From: Hofstenia miamia
Lineage: Eukaryota; Xenacoelomorpha; Acoela
DNA: 64,000 nucleotides
Assembly: GCA_004352715.1 (NCBI GenBank)
Contig: SCFE01000021.1
Coordinates: 1,660,384 to 1,724,383, forward strand
Direction: 5' to 3'
In this document: positions 21,388 to 33,497 of the stretch, one piece after another
Position numbering within the stretch: position 1 is the stretch's first letter
Layout of the letters: each line of letters begins with the position of its first letter
Translations under genes and position numbers: made by a program
The notes under the pieces: generated by a model
Told to the model about the DNA's origin: nothing
Seen by the model: only the letters and a program-made list of their open reading frames with translations
Database searches by the model: none

Positions 21388-22922
21388 ATCTAAAAAATTC
21401 CCCATAAATTATTTCAAAAAATTTTATTAATTGCATTTTTTCGATTGTTACTAGCAATGGTTTAGATTATCCTTACAACCGTATTGAATATTAAATAATG
21501 AACAGAATCTAGTCAACCAATGTGCTCTTACCTACAGTAGAAATCGTCCAGTTCTCGTCTTAATCTTAAATAACCCTGATTGAAAAATAATTAAAACATT
21601 CACTATATTCTTGCACAGGAATAATTTTACCACAAATTTTCATTATAGCAGGGAAATTGAAATGTCCAAAATTCTAAATAGGGTTAAAGAAAAAAAATTG
21701 AAAGTATGGGTAAAACCGATTGTGTCCATATGCTTACACTGGATAGCTTAAGCTTAAAATTGAATTTTTGTTTATCTCAGCTACATTAAATCAAATTTTA
21801 AGGCATGCAGTTAGGCAATACAATTCTTTTAATAAAAATGTTTTTATCTACAAACTAAATCCTGTTTAAAAACAGCCTGGGGATTTTTAAAAAATTTTCA
21901 TTATCCTATAAAAAATTTTTAAGTGCTTATAACTCAAAAACTATTACTGGTGTGCTCAATCTTAAAACACCACATAATAGAGGAGAGTTTCCTATTTATT
22001 TTTCGCTCTAAATCCGCGCCGTGGCCTTGTCCCATTGAGGCACCGCGACCTCTGACTTTGCGCACGGCACGCCTCACTGGGTTTGGAATATCTTTGCACA
22101 AAATCAAGAAACAGTCAAAGTTCTTTGTTGCTTCCAGGGGCTCAAAACCTTCTGAATACATTAACACTAGGTATGGAGAAAATTTAAATCCTTTTCAAAA
22201 ATTCGAAAATTTCTAAGAAAACTTGTTAATCTATTCAACAATCTCTGCCACAGCAATAAGCTTTAATAGAAATTTTTAACATTGTATGTTCCCCCATAGA
22301 CCTACCCATGCCCCAAGATGTTCAAATTTGGAAATTGACTTGGAGAAAATTATTTGTAAATGTGGAAAAACGGTTTGTCCTTTAAAACGGAGTCTAGGCT
22401 GTTTAAGGTTAAGTACAGTAAAGAGTGCTAATATTCATAAATATAGCACTTTACAACTTATTGAACATAAGTCTGCGGCAAACAATGAAAAATTGCAATG
22501 CAATCTTATGCGATATATAAACTATAAAAAAGAAAAATCCTCTTATGATGAAAAGATCTATGCGGAAAACGTTGTGCATTAAATTCACTTTCGTTGTATT
22601 CTACATACAGTAAACGTCATAAAATATTGCTGGTGAGCTCTAAATAGCGTCATTGGGTTCACATTACTTTAAAATTTACAATTACCCAGTATTTTGCAAA
22701 ACTAAAAATTTTAAAATAATATCTATAATTTTAGCAAAATAAATTATTAAGGATGGTGGACCAAGATATACATCTAGGACTGTATAAGCGTTTATATATA
22801 TTGAGTTTATGTGTATTAAATTCTAAAAGCCCGAATTAACAAAGCGAATGAAAGCTTTGCTGAACATATAGAAATAATCCGTTTTTTAGAAAACCTCGGC
22901 GAAACTACTTAATATATATGTG

Positions 22923-22985
<63 letters not shown>

Positions 22986-25900
22986 CACACATTATTTAAT
23001 TGAACTAAAATTTCTTCAATGGCTAAAATCATTTATTAGTAAACCTTAGTATATGGAAAAAATATAATTTAATAATTGGAATAAAAGCATGATAAACAAT
23101 TACGAGTCTTGATGAAAATAGAAAGAAATATGTAGTTAAAAAATATACACGAAGGCATGTGTATGTAATGAAACTACTTACTTCAATTAGAATGATATTT
23201 ACACTGTGGGAAACTGAATGGTCGGAAATCTATTTGCTATTAAGAAACATCTACACATCACATTCAACTATAATGGATTTGCTTTGAAGTAAATATAATA
23301 TTGATAAAGATTTCAAAATAGTTGCATTCTCTCTATTGTAACTACTTCTTTTAAAAGGCCACTTCATCCATTCATAAAACATTTGGTTTGGAAAAGCGGT
23401 CGCTCTTTAACTCTTGCTGGGAAAATGTATGGGTGCATTACCTACTGACTAATTGGCTTAACTGTAATTCCTTTTGAAATTTGGAATTCATTTCATTTTT
23501 TGGGATGATTGAAATAATTTCTGAATACAATAAATTCGGTCGATGCAAAAATCAATTTCGATGTTCTGGTACTGATTGGTTTGAAATTGAATTCATTAGT
23601 CAGAATATAATTTTGCTTATACTTCTTATAGATATAGAAGTTAGGCACACGATTTTTGCCTTTTTGAGATTACTTTTAAATGTGCATGCCTCTATATATC
23701 GAACAATATATTCGAACACTTAAAGTTGATAATTGTTTACAAATCAGGGCGCCGACTGCATCGCTTTGCTGTATTTGTGCTGCGAGTTTCACTAAAAACT
23801 CTTACAGATGTTGTTTTGAGAGCAGTTGGGGGTAACTTTACATAAAATATGCATTGCACACCTATCGGAATTCCATCAGAACAGGGGAAGAAGTGTCATT
23901 GATTGCTATCTTCTTCAGCAGCTTAGGCGAAACCAGGGAAATTGTCTGGACATTGGCGTTCGAACATCACTATTACTTCGATTCAATTTTCCTTATGTAA
24001 TCTGATAGAATTGGGATGTTTCTGAAAACTTTAGCAAATTTTAGGTTAGAAGCGTTAAAAAACAAGTTTGACAAAATGTCTACCACAATACAATATAATG
24101 AATTTTTCATTAAGCAAAACTTGCATTTTAAAAATGTTTCAGTCAAGAGAAGAGCAGATAAAATGTAGTAGATGTACTTGCGTTTATTGGAATTTATGTT
24201 TTTAAGTGTTTTTACAATGATATAGATATTTTCAAAAAAGAGGTAGCTTTCGATTTTGTTTTTTTATCAAACCTTTGACAATGTAGAATATAATTATATG
24301 TTAGTATGAAAATATCCGTATTGGCATGGGTATGGACTAAAATCAGTTTTCTATGAATGGGAGCAGTCATTGCCAACGTTTTTTATATGGCTCAAATGAT
24401 ATAGCTTAATAAATTTTAGCGGCATATTCACTGCAAGAAACATTTTTTTCTAATTATTTCTGATCAAATTCAACTTGTAATAATTTCATGCTGAAAAGTT
24501 GAGCAATAGGTTCAGTTGGTTGCACACTAGTGTACACTGGCACTATGCTTTAAGACCACTGGATTAAAGGCGTAAATATATGATTTGTGTGACTTTGTCG
24601 TAATAGATTGTTCTTGTTGCAAATTTTAAACGTTAGAATTTGCAATCAATCATGTGTTATTATTGTGGCTAAATGTAGAATGGCAGTCGGTGAAGGAGAA
24701 GGTAATCTCACATATTTAATTCGAATTTTAATCGCAGAATATTTATAGGTTAGTACAAAGTCATTATTTTGCTGCTTAAGCATAATCAGATTTGTTTTTT
24801 TTGTGGTGTGCAGTAAATAGTTTTGTCCACCATTGATGATGTGAAGTGAAGTTACAAATTTCTGAGTTTCAATTTCTACTAAATGAATGTTTATAGTGGC
24901 AGCACCCTAAAATTTTTGATGCTTCGTTATTCTTTTAAAAATTAGTTATGTGCATCAATAGATTAGAAATTATATAGAGATTTCATTTCTGAGGTCAGTT
25001 TTTATTATTTCAGACTGGTTTTCCATAAAATGCATTACTTGGAGCAAGTTGACGTACTAACGCCCTAGATAATCCTTGATAACGGTTGCTTTTTTATTTT
25101 GCGCCAAATTTTATTTTATCGTTTTATTGTGTACGCCTGAGGACACCTAAACTTACGACAGTAAGTTACACGTTGTGAATATTGAATGTCAAAATTATAA
25201 ATATAATTTTCTCAGCTGCCCATTTTTTTACACTATTACGGAAAACACTTGAATTCCTAAGATACAGGGGATTTTTAATTTTTGTAAGAATTTTTCTAAA
25301 ATATATTATATAAAATTATTTGTGTTCACTCTATAATTTTGTTCAGCATGAAAATTAATGTATCAACTTTAAAATATAGATTTGTACATGTTAGAACGGT
25401 TTTACGTGAAATCTCATTTTAATCAGCTTCGAGGTGACCCATTTTTCCAGAAAATCGATGTGTGACATTTTTACATTTTTCATAAGGCAAGTTAATCCAT
25501 TTTTGATAGGTTATTTTGCAATATTGCCAACTTCAGCTATAAAATCAAATATTACTATTGATAAGCTATTCGATTCACTGAAGAATCATGGATCCGAACA
25601 ACTACAATTACATTAACTTCTTCATTTGAAATCTCCCCTGAGGTAACTGAAAGATTAATTAACCATATTCCACCCCTCAATAATCATTTGTTATTATTCA
25701 TCAACTTTTGAAGGTTTTTTAATGAGACCTGGTGACTTTTCCTAGCTTTTAGGATTCAGAATACCATAAATTTTATGCATGATATCATTCTTCATTCGTG
25801 GGTATAGTCTTTCTGCTTTTGAAAAGATTTATTATTAAAAAAACAAATAATCTAAGAACGCTAAATAAATGTGATAGCTAAGCAATGAATTCCAATAAAT

Positions 25901-26221
25901 TCCAAACATTTCAAATCGCTACGACCAATGTTGAATTAATTTCAAGAAAATCCTTAAATTTGAGATTTTTGACGCTATAAAAATGATGATGACATCGATT
26001 TTTGAACATTATAATTTGATAGTACTCTTTTGAAGCCTATTTGTACAAAGGTTCGCTTAAATATCATATTTCAATCCAATCCAGAGTTAGGCTATACATA
26101 AATGTTACTCATTAGGAAAATATCTTAAAATATACTGATTTCAGTATTCACTGTGATTTTCTTGTATCTATCGCATTCACCTTTCTTCAAAAATATACAA
26201 TGCATATTTATTCGTTCGTTT
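21388..26221. other. Gene-poor interval between EF-hand and claudin-like genes
   Basis: No convincing exon. 21923-22216 and 22286-22582 have open frames without recognisable motifs, and the first overlaps a short GC-rich patch near 22010-22080. A (TA)n tract is at 22924-22981. The rest is AT-rich sequence without visible structure. Confidence 0.45.
22924..22981. repeat. (TA)n microsatellite
   Basis: About 29 consecutive TA units. Confidence 0.95.
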
Positions 26222-29200
26222 TTATATGTCTACTTTGTAGCCATCTTTTTTAGAAGTATAAAAGATGTGATCCAAGACAACTAATACAACATTGATGATA
26301 GCTAAGCTGACTGCGGTCCAACCACAACGACCACCATATCCAAATTTCATGTGTTTGCTCTTAATTCGAGTTGTTAGAAGAATCATTCCTGCCAAAATTG
26401 TGATTAAGTACAACATCCAGAACACATGTAAACACACGTTGCGGTAACGCTTGTAAAACTAAACGAAATAATTGTAAACTTGATAAATTATTTTTTATAA
26501 ATTATGGTAATCATAATAAAGTGGGACATTGATTTGAATATTGGAATATTTTAATGTGCCGTCTAGCGACCAAGTAATTTAATGTGAGTGCAGCACCGTA
26601 GTCGGTAGTGGCTGTCTTCCTAAGAGCAGTTGTCACCCGTAAGCCGTGAAAAAATAATATACAGGCCCTCTATTAGCCGTGCCAAAAACAAATCAATTGC
26701 GGGCGGCAATTTTTAGTTTGTTTTACAAAACAATATTTTAAATAATTGCAGAAAATAGCAGACTATTCCAGACTTTTTTTACATTGATTTTCTTGTCTCT
26801 TTTCTAATGTTTTGCTCCTGTTTTTGGTAACAGGCTTATCATTAGACTAAAGGCTACGGACCGCTTTCGGGTCAAGGCTGTGGGCCAAACTGATTTCTGA
26901 AAAAAGTATATGGTTGCGGGCTAGCCAAACGGGGCTGTGGAAAAATTGCGGCTCGCTTCCACACTTACCCGTAAGTTGTGAACCGCAAGTGGACTACTGA
27001 ATATGAAACACTGAAAGGACTGGGGATCTGCAGTTTTTACTTGCAACAAATTTGTGATATGTGCGGAAAAATTAATCAACTGTAAATCGATCGAAAAACA
27101 AATATTGTAAGTAATGAAGTCAATGCATAACTTTAAAAAATTTGAGCGCTGACACTGAAGCAGAGATGGACATGGGTCGGGTTTTGGCCGGATTTTGGCC
27201 GAAGTAATTAAAAAGATGTGCCAAAAATGGGCCGAATTTTAAAAAACTTACTACTCCGTAACAGTGCATGCAAATACATTGAATTCTATTTAAGTTATAG
27301 TTATAAAGTTGAAAAATATTATTTTCATTTAAAAAATTTTACATTTACTTGTCTAAATTTCAATTTAGAATCTTCAATTTCAGTGATTAGGTTTTATTAG
27401 AAGTATCTCTATCAGACCAAATTTTCGTGGAGCAAACCAACAAATGAAAAAAAATTTTTGACAAGTATTTTGAAAATGCGCCTAAAATGGGTCGATTTTT
27501 TATTAAATTAAATAGGCCGAATTCGAGCGGGGCCTAAAGTTTCTTAGGCCGGGCGTGGGCCTAAATTTTCGGCTTTTGTCCATCTCTGCACTAAAGCTCT
27601 GCAGTCGCAAAACACTTGTGTCCGCATTTTACCCCAACCTATAATAAGAGCGACAGAAATTATAGGTACTTTATTATACAAACGTTAAAATTATTTATTA
27701 TTAAATTCTAACTTACTTCTCTTATCATCAGATACATACAAATGAACAGAATTATTGGGTTAACGACAATACATAGTCGGGCCATTTTCAGTAAGAAATC
27801 GTCGTATTCCATCCCATAGCAGATGTGATTGAGACCGTCAAAGCAGAGCTAAAATTGAATTTTTTAAATACATGCAATTGCATATAACTTCTACATTTTT
27901 GTGTGTTAATTTCTATAAATGACTCATTACATGTAAGTTATTTTCAATAACACATTCTTGGAGGGGAAAAGTGACTAAGTGTGAAACTAAGATAGTTTCG
28001 CTATTCTTCTATTTATAGTTTAAAAAAAGCTATCAAATTCAATAGAATCCTTATTTTAACACAAACTTTGTTATAAAAACTTCATTGTAGAACAGTTGAA
28101 TCGTTTTCCTATATAAAAACACAAACGATTAATTGTATATTAAGTGATTACAAATTGTAGATTTTCTCAATTTCTTCACAAACAGTTTATGCTGCAGAAA
28201 TGAGTTACTAAGGAAGATTGAGTTAAGGCTAAGATTAAACTATCAATGATTGCACTGCTAATTCTTAGAAATGTCACATCATTGAAATTTTCCATGAGAT
28301 ATCCAAAATCATTCGGCTTTTTGCTAGGCTTAGATTAGATATTCTTTGTCATTAGCATGGCTTCGAAAACTGAGCATCAAATGCCATAAAGAATATTTAG
28401 TATTTGATTAATGTATTCTATGGTCATACAAGGACTGCTTAGCTTAAACATTAATTTGTAAAATACGTATGCTCATGGTAAATTATATATATATTTTTTT
28501 GTTATTATGAATTGATGCAATAAACGAAGTAATGCAACCTTGCTGCTGAAATAGCTTATTATGAAGCCTTACATGTAATAACCCTACATATATAGAAATA
28601 ANNNNNNNNNNNNNNNNNNNNNNNNNNNNNNNNNNNNNNNNNNNNNNNNNNNNNNNNNNNNNNNNNNNNNNNNNNNNNNNNNNNNNNNNNNNNNNNNNNN
28701 NNNNNNNNNNNNNNNNNNNNNNNNNNNNNNNNNNNNNNNNNNNNNNNNNNNNNNNNNNNNNNNNNNNNNNNNNNNNNNNNNNNNNNNNNNNNNNNNNNNN
28801 NNNNNNNNNNNNNNNNNNNNNNNNNNNNNNNNNNNNNNNNNNNNNNNNNNNNNNNNNNNNNNNNNNNNNNNNNNNNNNNNNNNNNNNNNNNNNNNNNNNN
28901 NNNNNNNNNNNNNNNNNNNNNNNNNNNNNNNNNNNNNNNNNNNNNNNNNNNNNNNNNNNNNNNNNNNNNNNNNNNNNNNNNNNNNNNNNNNNNNNNNNNN
29001 NNNNNNNNNNNNNNNNNNNNNNNNNNNNNNNNNNNNNNNNNNNNNNNNNNNNNNNNNNNNNNNNNNNNNNNNNNNNNNNNNNNNNNNNNNNNNNNNNNNN
29101 NNNNNNNNNNNNNNNNNNNNNNNNNNNNNNNNNNNNNNNNNNNNNNNNNNNNNNNNNNNNNNNNNNNNNNNNNNNNNNNNNNNNNNNNNNNNNNNNNNNN

Positions 29201-32200
29201 NNNNNNNNNNNNNNNNNNNNNNNNNNNNNNNNNNNNNNNNNNNNNNNNNNNNNNNNNNNNNNNNNNNNNNNNNNNNNNNNNNNNNNNNNNNNNNNNNNNN
29301 NNNNNNNNNNNNNNNNNNNNNNNNNNNNNNNNNNNNNNNNNNNNNNNNNNNNNNNNNNNNNNNNNNNNNNNNNNNNNNNNNNNNNNNNNNNNNNNNNNNN
29401 NNNNNNNNNNNNNNNNNNNNNNNNNNNNNNNNNNNNNNNNNNNNNNNNNNNNNNNNNNNNNNNNNNNNNNNNNNNNNNNNNNNNNNNNNNNNNNNNNNNN
29501 NNNNNNNNNNNNNNNNNNNNNNNNNNNNNNNNNNNNNNNNNNNNNNNNNNNNNNNNNNNNNNNNNNNNNNNNNNNNNNNNNNNNNNNNNNNNNNNNNNNN
29601 NCTCGTCGCACCGTAATTTCTACTAATAATCTCTCATTGTTGGTATCAACCCATGAGAGCTCACTGGGTTCTTGTTCACCCCACTTCTCTAAGTTGACTT
29701 TATCAATCACTCTTTGAGTGTTTGGTGTTAGAGCGATATCGGTAGATTGTAACAGCTTCTCTTCCATCAGCATCTCCTCCTTACTTTTACTCACCATCTC
29801 GATGATTTTGATAGGACAATTCTTTCCTTCTTTCCGCATTGTTTCAGAGCATTTAATAATTTTGGTGTATGCATACTGGGGATAGATCTTCAAATATTTT
29901 CTTATCTCTTTTGTGATCACCTCATGAACTCTCTTTTCTTTTACCGCTTTTATTGTTGATCTCTTCAAACATTTGAGTTTTAAAGTTTCTTTTTTTATAT
30001 GCTCGTCTGATTTCATATAATATGGCTTCCGTAATTTTATGATATTTCCTTGTTGGCGATCTTATGTCTATCATCAGCCATTCCTCATGCGTAGGTTTAT
30101 CTGCTTTAATTTCTGACCATACCATTGCTATTTTTTCTAGATGTTCAGGCGTTTGATTTAGACTACACTTGAGGAATATGTTTCCAGTTTCCTCCAAGTT
30201 TTTGGTTATTCCTAACAGTTCCATTGTACGTGTTTGGTAGAACATATCTATTGCAATCTTGGGTTCTACCATAATTCTCTCCACTGGCGCTATTTCATTG
30301 ATTTGTAAATCCACTTTTATAAGTTCCGATGTTTTCAGTGTTCCACTATCCAACATGAATAGATTATCTAGCTTAATTTCCATCTCCTTTATACATTTCG
30401 GCAGTTCCTCTTCTTTCTGTGTGACGACTATTATTACTCTCATTTTGTTTTTCTTAGCTATTTTGAGAGTTTCTTCTATATTAGTCTGAAGCCTCTTTGA
30501 TGCTATTTTGGTGTCTTTTACAAAATACACTATTGTGAGGTGCTTTTTGTCCAAGTTTACTTGCTCGCATTCAGCTATAATCCTATCTTTATTTTTAGTT
30601 AGCTTCTGCACGTCTTTCATCATGAACTGCTCATCAAATGTAATGTGGAGTGTGCTTTTAAAATATGGTCTATTGAATTGTTCTTTCCTGTCCTCTGTAT
30701 ATGCTATTATTGTGTTGCACGTGGGACGATTCTTTTTANNNNNNNNNNNNNNNNNNNNNNNNNNNNNNNNNNNNNNNNNNNNNNNNNNNNNNNNNNNNNN
30801 NNNNNNNNNNNNNNNNNNNNNNNNNNNNNNNNNNNNNNNNNNNNNNNNNNNNNNNNNNNNNNNNNNNNNNNNNNNNNNNNNNNNNNNNNNNNNNNNNNNN
30901 NNNNNNNNNNNNNNNNNNNNNNNNNNNNNNNNNNNNNNNNNNNNNNNNNNNNNNNNNNNNNNNNNNNNNNNNNNNNNNNNNNNNNNNNNNNNNNNNNNNN
31001 NNNNNNNNNNNNNNNNNNNNNNNNNNNNNNNNNNNNNNNNNNNNNNNNNNNNNNNNNNNNNNNNNNNNNNNNNNNNNNNNNNNNNNNNNNNNNNNNNNNN
31101 NNNNNNNNNNNNNNNNNNNNNNNNNNNNNNNNNNNNNNNNNNNNNNNNNNNNNNNNNNNNNNNNNNNNNNNNNNNNNNNNNNNNNNNNNNNNNNNNNNNN
31201 NNNNNNNNNNNNNNNNNNNNNNNNNNNNNNNNNNNNNNNNNNNNNNNNNNNNNNNNNNNNNNNNNNNNNNNNNNNNNNNNNNNNNNNNNNNNNNNNNNNN
31301 NNNNNNNNNNNNNNNNNNNNNNNNNNNNNNNNNNNNNNNNNNNNNNNNNNNNNNNNNNNNNNNNNNNNNNNNNNNNNNNNNNNNNNNNNNNNNNNNNNNN
31401 NNNNNNNNNNNNNNNNNNNNNNNNNNNNNNNNNNNNNNNNNNNNNNNNNNNNNNNNNNNNNNNNNNNNNNNNNNNNNNNNNNNNNNNNNNNNNNNNNNNN
31501 NNNNNNNNNNNNNNNNNNNNNNNNNNNNNNNNNNNNNNNNNNNNNNNNNNNNNNNNNNNNNNNNNNNNNNNNNNNNNNNNNNNNNNNNNNNNNNNNNNNN
31601 NNNNNNNNNNNNNNNNNNNNNNNNNNNNNNNNNNNNNNNNNNNNNNNNNNNNNNNNNNNNNNNNNNNNNNNNNNNNNNNNNNNNNNNNNNNNNNNNNNNN
31701 NNNNNNNNNNNNNNNNNNNNNNNNNNNNNNNNNNNNNNTAGATTTTCTCAATTTCTTCACAAACAGTTTATGCTGCAGAAATGAGTTACTAAGGAAGATT
31801 GAGTTAAGGCTAAGATTAAACTATCAATGATTGCACTGCTAATTCTTAGAAATGTCACATCATTGAAATTTTCCATGAGATATCCAAAATCATTCGGCTT
31901 TTTGCTAGGCTTAGATTAGATATTCTTTGTCATTAGCATGGCTTCGAAAACTGAGCATCAAATGCCATAAAGAATATTTAGTATTTGATTAATGTATTCT
32001 ATGGTCATACAAGGACTGCTTAGCTTAAACATTAATTTGTAAAATACGTATGCTCATGGTAAATTATATATAAATTATAATTTTTTTTTATAGTTGGCCA
32101 TGGTATGCTGCATCGATAAATTGTACTGCCAGCCGTGTTTTGATTTAGTAAGCCAATCACAATAACGAAATGCTTGGGCGACTCTAATTTGCAATCTATT

Positions 32201-33497
32201 TTAGCAATATTATCATTGTATGTGAAATAGTAACGAACAACATTTATTGAATGTCTTAAAATAGAATTAATGAAGATGAAGATTCTTAGATGGTAATCCT
32301 ATTTGATAGTAAACTTAAACAACATATTTTTTTTTAAAAAAATTAATGTTTCTTCGAAAAATTATTACAAGCTTATAACCCAAGAACTAATAAAACATCG
32401 AAAATCTGAATCACCACAACCTCAACATTTTGTATCCAGAATGAGACAAAAGGGTTCCATGTCCCAAATTGTCTTTGCAAAAGTACGACTCACACATTTA
32501 TTTTAAAATAAATTGGACATAATAGCATCTAACCTTTGCGTTCCACAATGGAAAATAGTTAGAAATTTTTTCAATTTAACAACTATTATAATAAGAATAG
32601 TATTGTGGTTAAGAGAATGTTAGAAAGTAATTGATTCTTATGTTTTATGTCATTTTTTTCATATTTAACTACAGGTAACATTCACCCAATATAACAATGG
32701 ATTATTAGGTTTAAGAATGGGTATACCCTTATAATTTTTTGACATTTGGGAAATGCGGATCCCCTTTAAGTACGCAACTGGACCTTAATAGATTTTGGAG
32801 GATAATCTACATTTAAAGAAACAGTCAAAGGTCGTTTTCGATCCCCATATATTGGGCTTTAAGTCCTATAATTTCCTGAACATTAGGTATCGAGAGAGTA
32901 TAAATCATTTTAAGAGAAAAATAATTAAGCTTTTCAAGTACTTCCGGCACAGCATTCTTCCAAAACATTTCAATCGTTCAATAGTACTAAGATTACTTCA
33001 CAAATATTTAAGCAGGATGGAACACTCATTAGGATGAGTGTATTCATCATTAAATAAAAAAGATGGCAGCATGAATTACAGAAATGTGATTGCATCAAAT
33101 TGAAGAAGTGCTTAACCAATTGAAGTAGATAGAAATTCAGTAAGTCATCAATATTTTTCAAAAGTTGCATCAAAACAGCGATACCGAAATTTCATTGATG
33201 GAATTTGATAAAATTTTGTGTGTTAACCAATTTGTAAATTCAAATTTGTGTTGCTAGCACTATTTAAGTAAAGCTTGTCTCTCAAGTTTTCTACGACAAT
33301 TTTTGAACCACTTTGTTTAGTTCATATTTACATTAATATATTGCAAATCTGCAGAAGTTTACCTGCCATGCTCCTTGATGAACTCCAGGTGGGTAAAGAC
33401 TTTCCTTTAGAATGACAAAATATGGTGGAAAAAGATAGCATGATAATATAAAACATATGACCGAAAGAACAAACTTAGCAAACCACAAGATGATCAT
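26222..33497 (-). CDS. Claudin/PMP22-superfamily-like four-pass membrane protein, 167 aa
   Basis: Exons are 33497-33363, 27848-27717 and 26458-26222, all phase 0. An in-frame stop lies upstream of the ATG. Four hydrophobic segments sit at about residues 9-30, 65-85, 95-118 and 128-147. The first extracellular loop reads PPGVHQGAWQLCFDGLNHIC, resembling the claudin/PMP22 signature G-L-W-x-x-C...C with a cysteine pair spaced by seven residues. The tail is short (YTSKKDGYKVDI) and is not a clear PDZ ligand. Relatives form junctions, channels or membrane scaffolds at the plasma membrane. The W/C motif is split by intron 1. That intron (27849-33362) contains two 1000-N gaps, a duplicated intron flank and an unrelated coding contig; intron 2 contains a hAT MITE. 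Alternatives are a PMP22/EMP/MP20-like or other four-pass family member. Confidence 0.68.
26560..27010. repeat. Interspersed repeat-like block in claudin-like intron 2
   Basis: GC-richer words such as GTGCCGTCTAGCGACCAAG and GGTTGCGGGCTAGCC stand out from the AT-rich intron. TGCGGG words resemble those near 47870-47930, where a similar cggg...gatttctgaaaaa phrase occurs, so the two blocks probably share an element family. No ends were defined. Confidence 0.4.
27161..27588. mobile_element. hAT MITE with near-perfect 8-bp target duplication
   Basis: Ends are CAGAGATGGACA at 27161 and its complement TTGTCCATCTCTG ending at 27588. Flanking 8-mers cactgaag (27153-27160) and cactaaag (27589-27596) match at seven of eight. 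Internal sequence has inverted GGGTCGGG/GGCCGGGC-type words. No transposase; it sits in intron 2 of the claudin-like gene. Confidence 0.8.
28158..28480. repeat. Intron segment repeated at 31739-32070
   Basis: From tagattttctcaatttcttc to ggtaaattatata the sequence reappears essentially unchanged right after the second 1000-N gap. After the repeat the two paths diverge: LTR-like sequence here (28496 on), ordinary intron sequence at 32071 on. This looks like two alleles of one locus, with and without an insertion. Confidence 0.85.
28496..28601. mobile_element. LTR-like repeat end truncated by the gap
   Basis: TTTTTGTTATTATGAATTGA onward matches 38345-38450 with only about two visible mismatches over ~105 bp, and homology starts abruptly at the TTTTTGTTATT boundary. 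The first 1000-N gap cuts it off. Confidence 0.65.
28602..29601. other. Assembly gap (1000 N)
   Basis: Exactly 1000 Ns, a conventional placeholder for unknown distance. Confidence 0.99.
29602..30016 (-). CDS. Unrecognised protein, downstream frame
   Basis: Open from 30016 to the gap edge at 29602 with no stop (138 codons visible). The protein is Lys/Glu-rich and helical-looking (e.g. HEVITKEIRKYLKIYPQYAY), then SELSWVDTNNERLLVEI. I recognise no family. It overlaps the upstream frame (29922-30738) by 95 nt in a +1 relation. A run of seven A on the coding strand within the overlap suggests one gene split by a one-base change, although programmed shifting cannot be excluded. Long open frames on a contig with no introns suggest a mobile element or virus-like source rather than a host exon. 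The contig lies between two gaps in the claudin-like intron. Confidence 0.5.
29922..30738 (-). CDS. Unrecognised protein, upstream frame (5' end in gap)
   Basis: Open for 271 codons from the gap edge to a stop at 29922-29924. It shows alternating predicted strand/helix segments, e.g. HLTIVYFVKD, then IEETLKIAKKNKMRVIIVVT, then LDNLFMLDSGTLKTSELI, suggesting an alpha/beta fold, followed by a helical region (TPEHLEKIAMVWSEIK) and a basic tail. No zinc knuckle, DDE, RT or protease motif was seen in the visible part. The LTR-like sequence on the far side of the first gap makes an LTR-element internal region one possibility; a misplaced scaffold contig is another. Function is not assigned. Confidence 0.55.
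30739..31738. other. Assembly gap (1000 N)
   Basis: Exactly 1000 Ns; resumes with the repeated intron flank. Confidence 0.99.
31739..32070. repeat. Second copy of the 28158-28480 intron segment
   Basis: Starts on the first base after the gap and matches 28158 onward, then continues into sequence lacking the LTR-like insertion. Confidence 0.85.

Noticed and set aside
21923-22582. Two plus-strand frames near 22 kb, one with KKQSK...NTRYGE similar to a frame at 32795
   Set aside because: The resemblance is short and could be chance; no element ends or domain support it.
30508-31830. Long plus-strand frames across the second gap
   Set aside because: Their length comes almost entirely from Ns; the real-base part is the reverse of the minus-strand coding contig.
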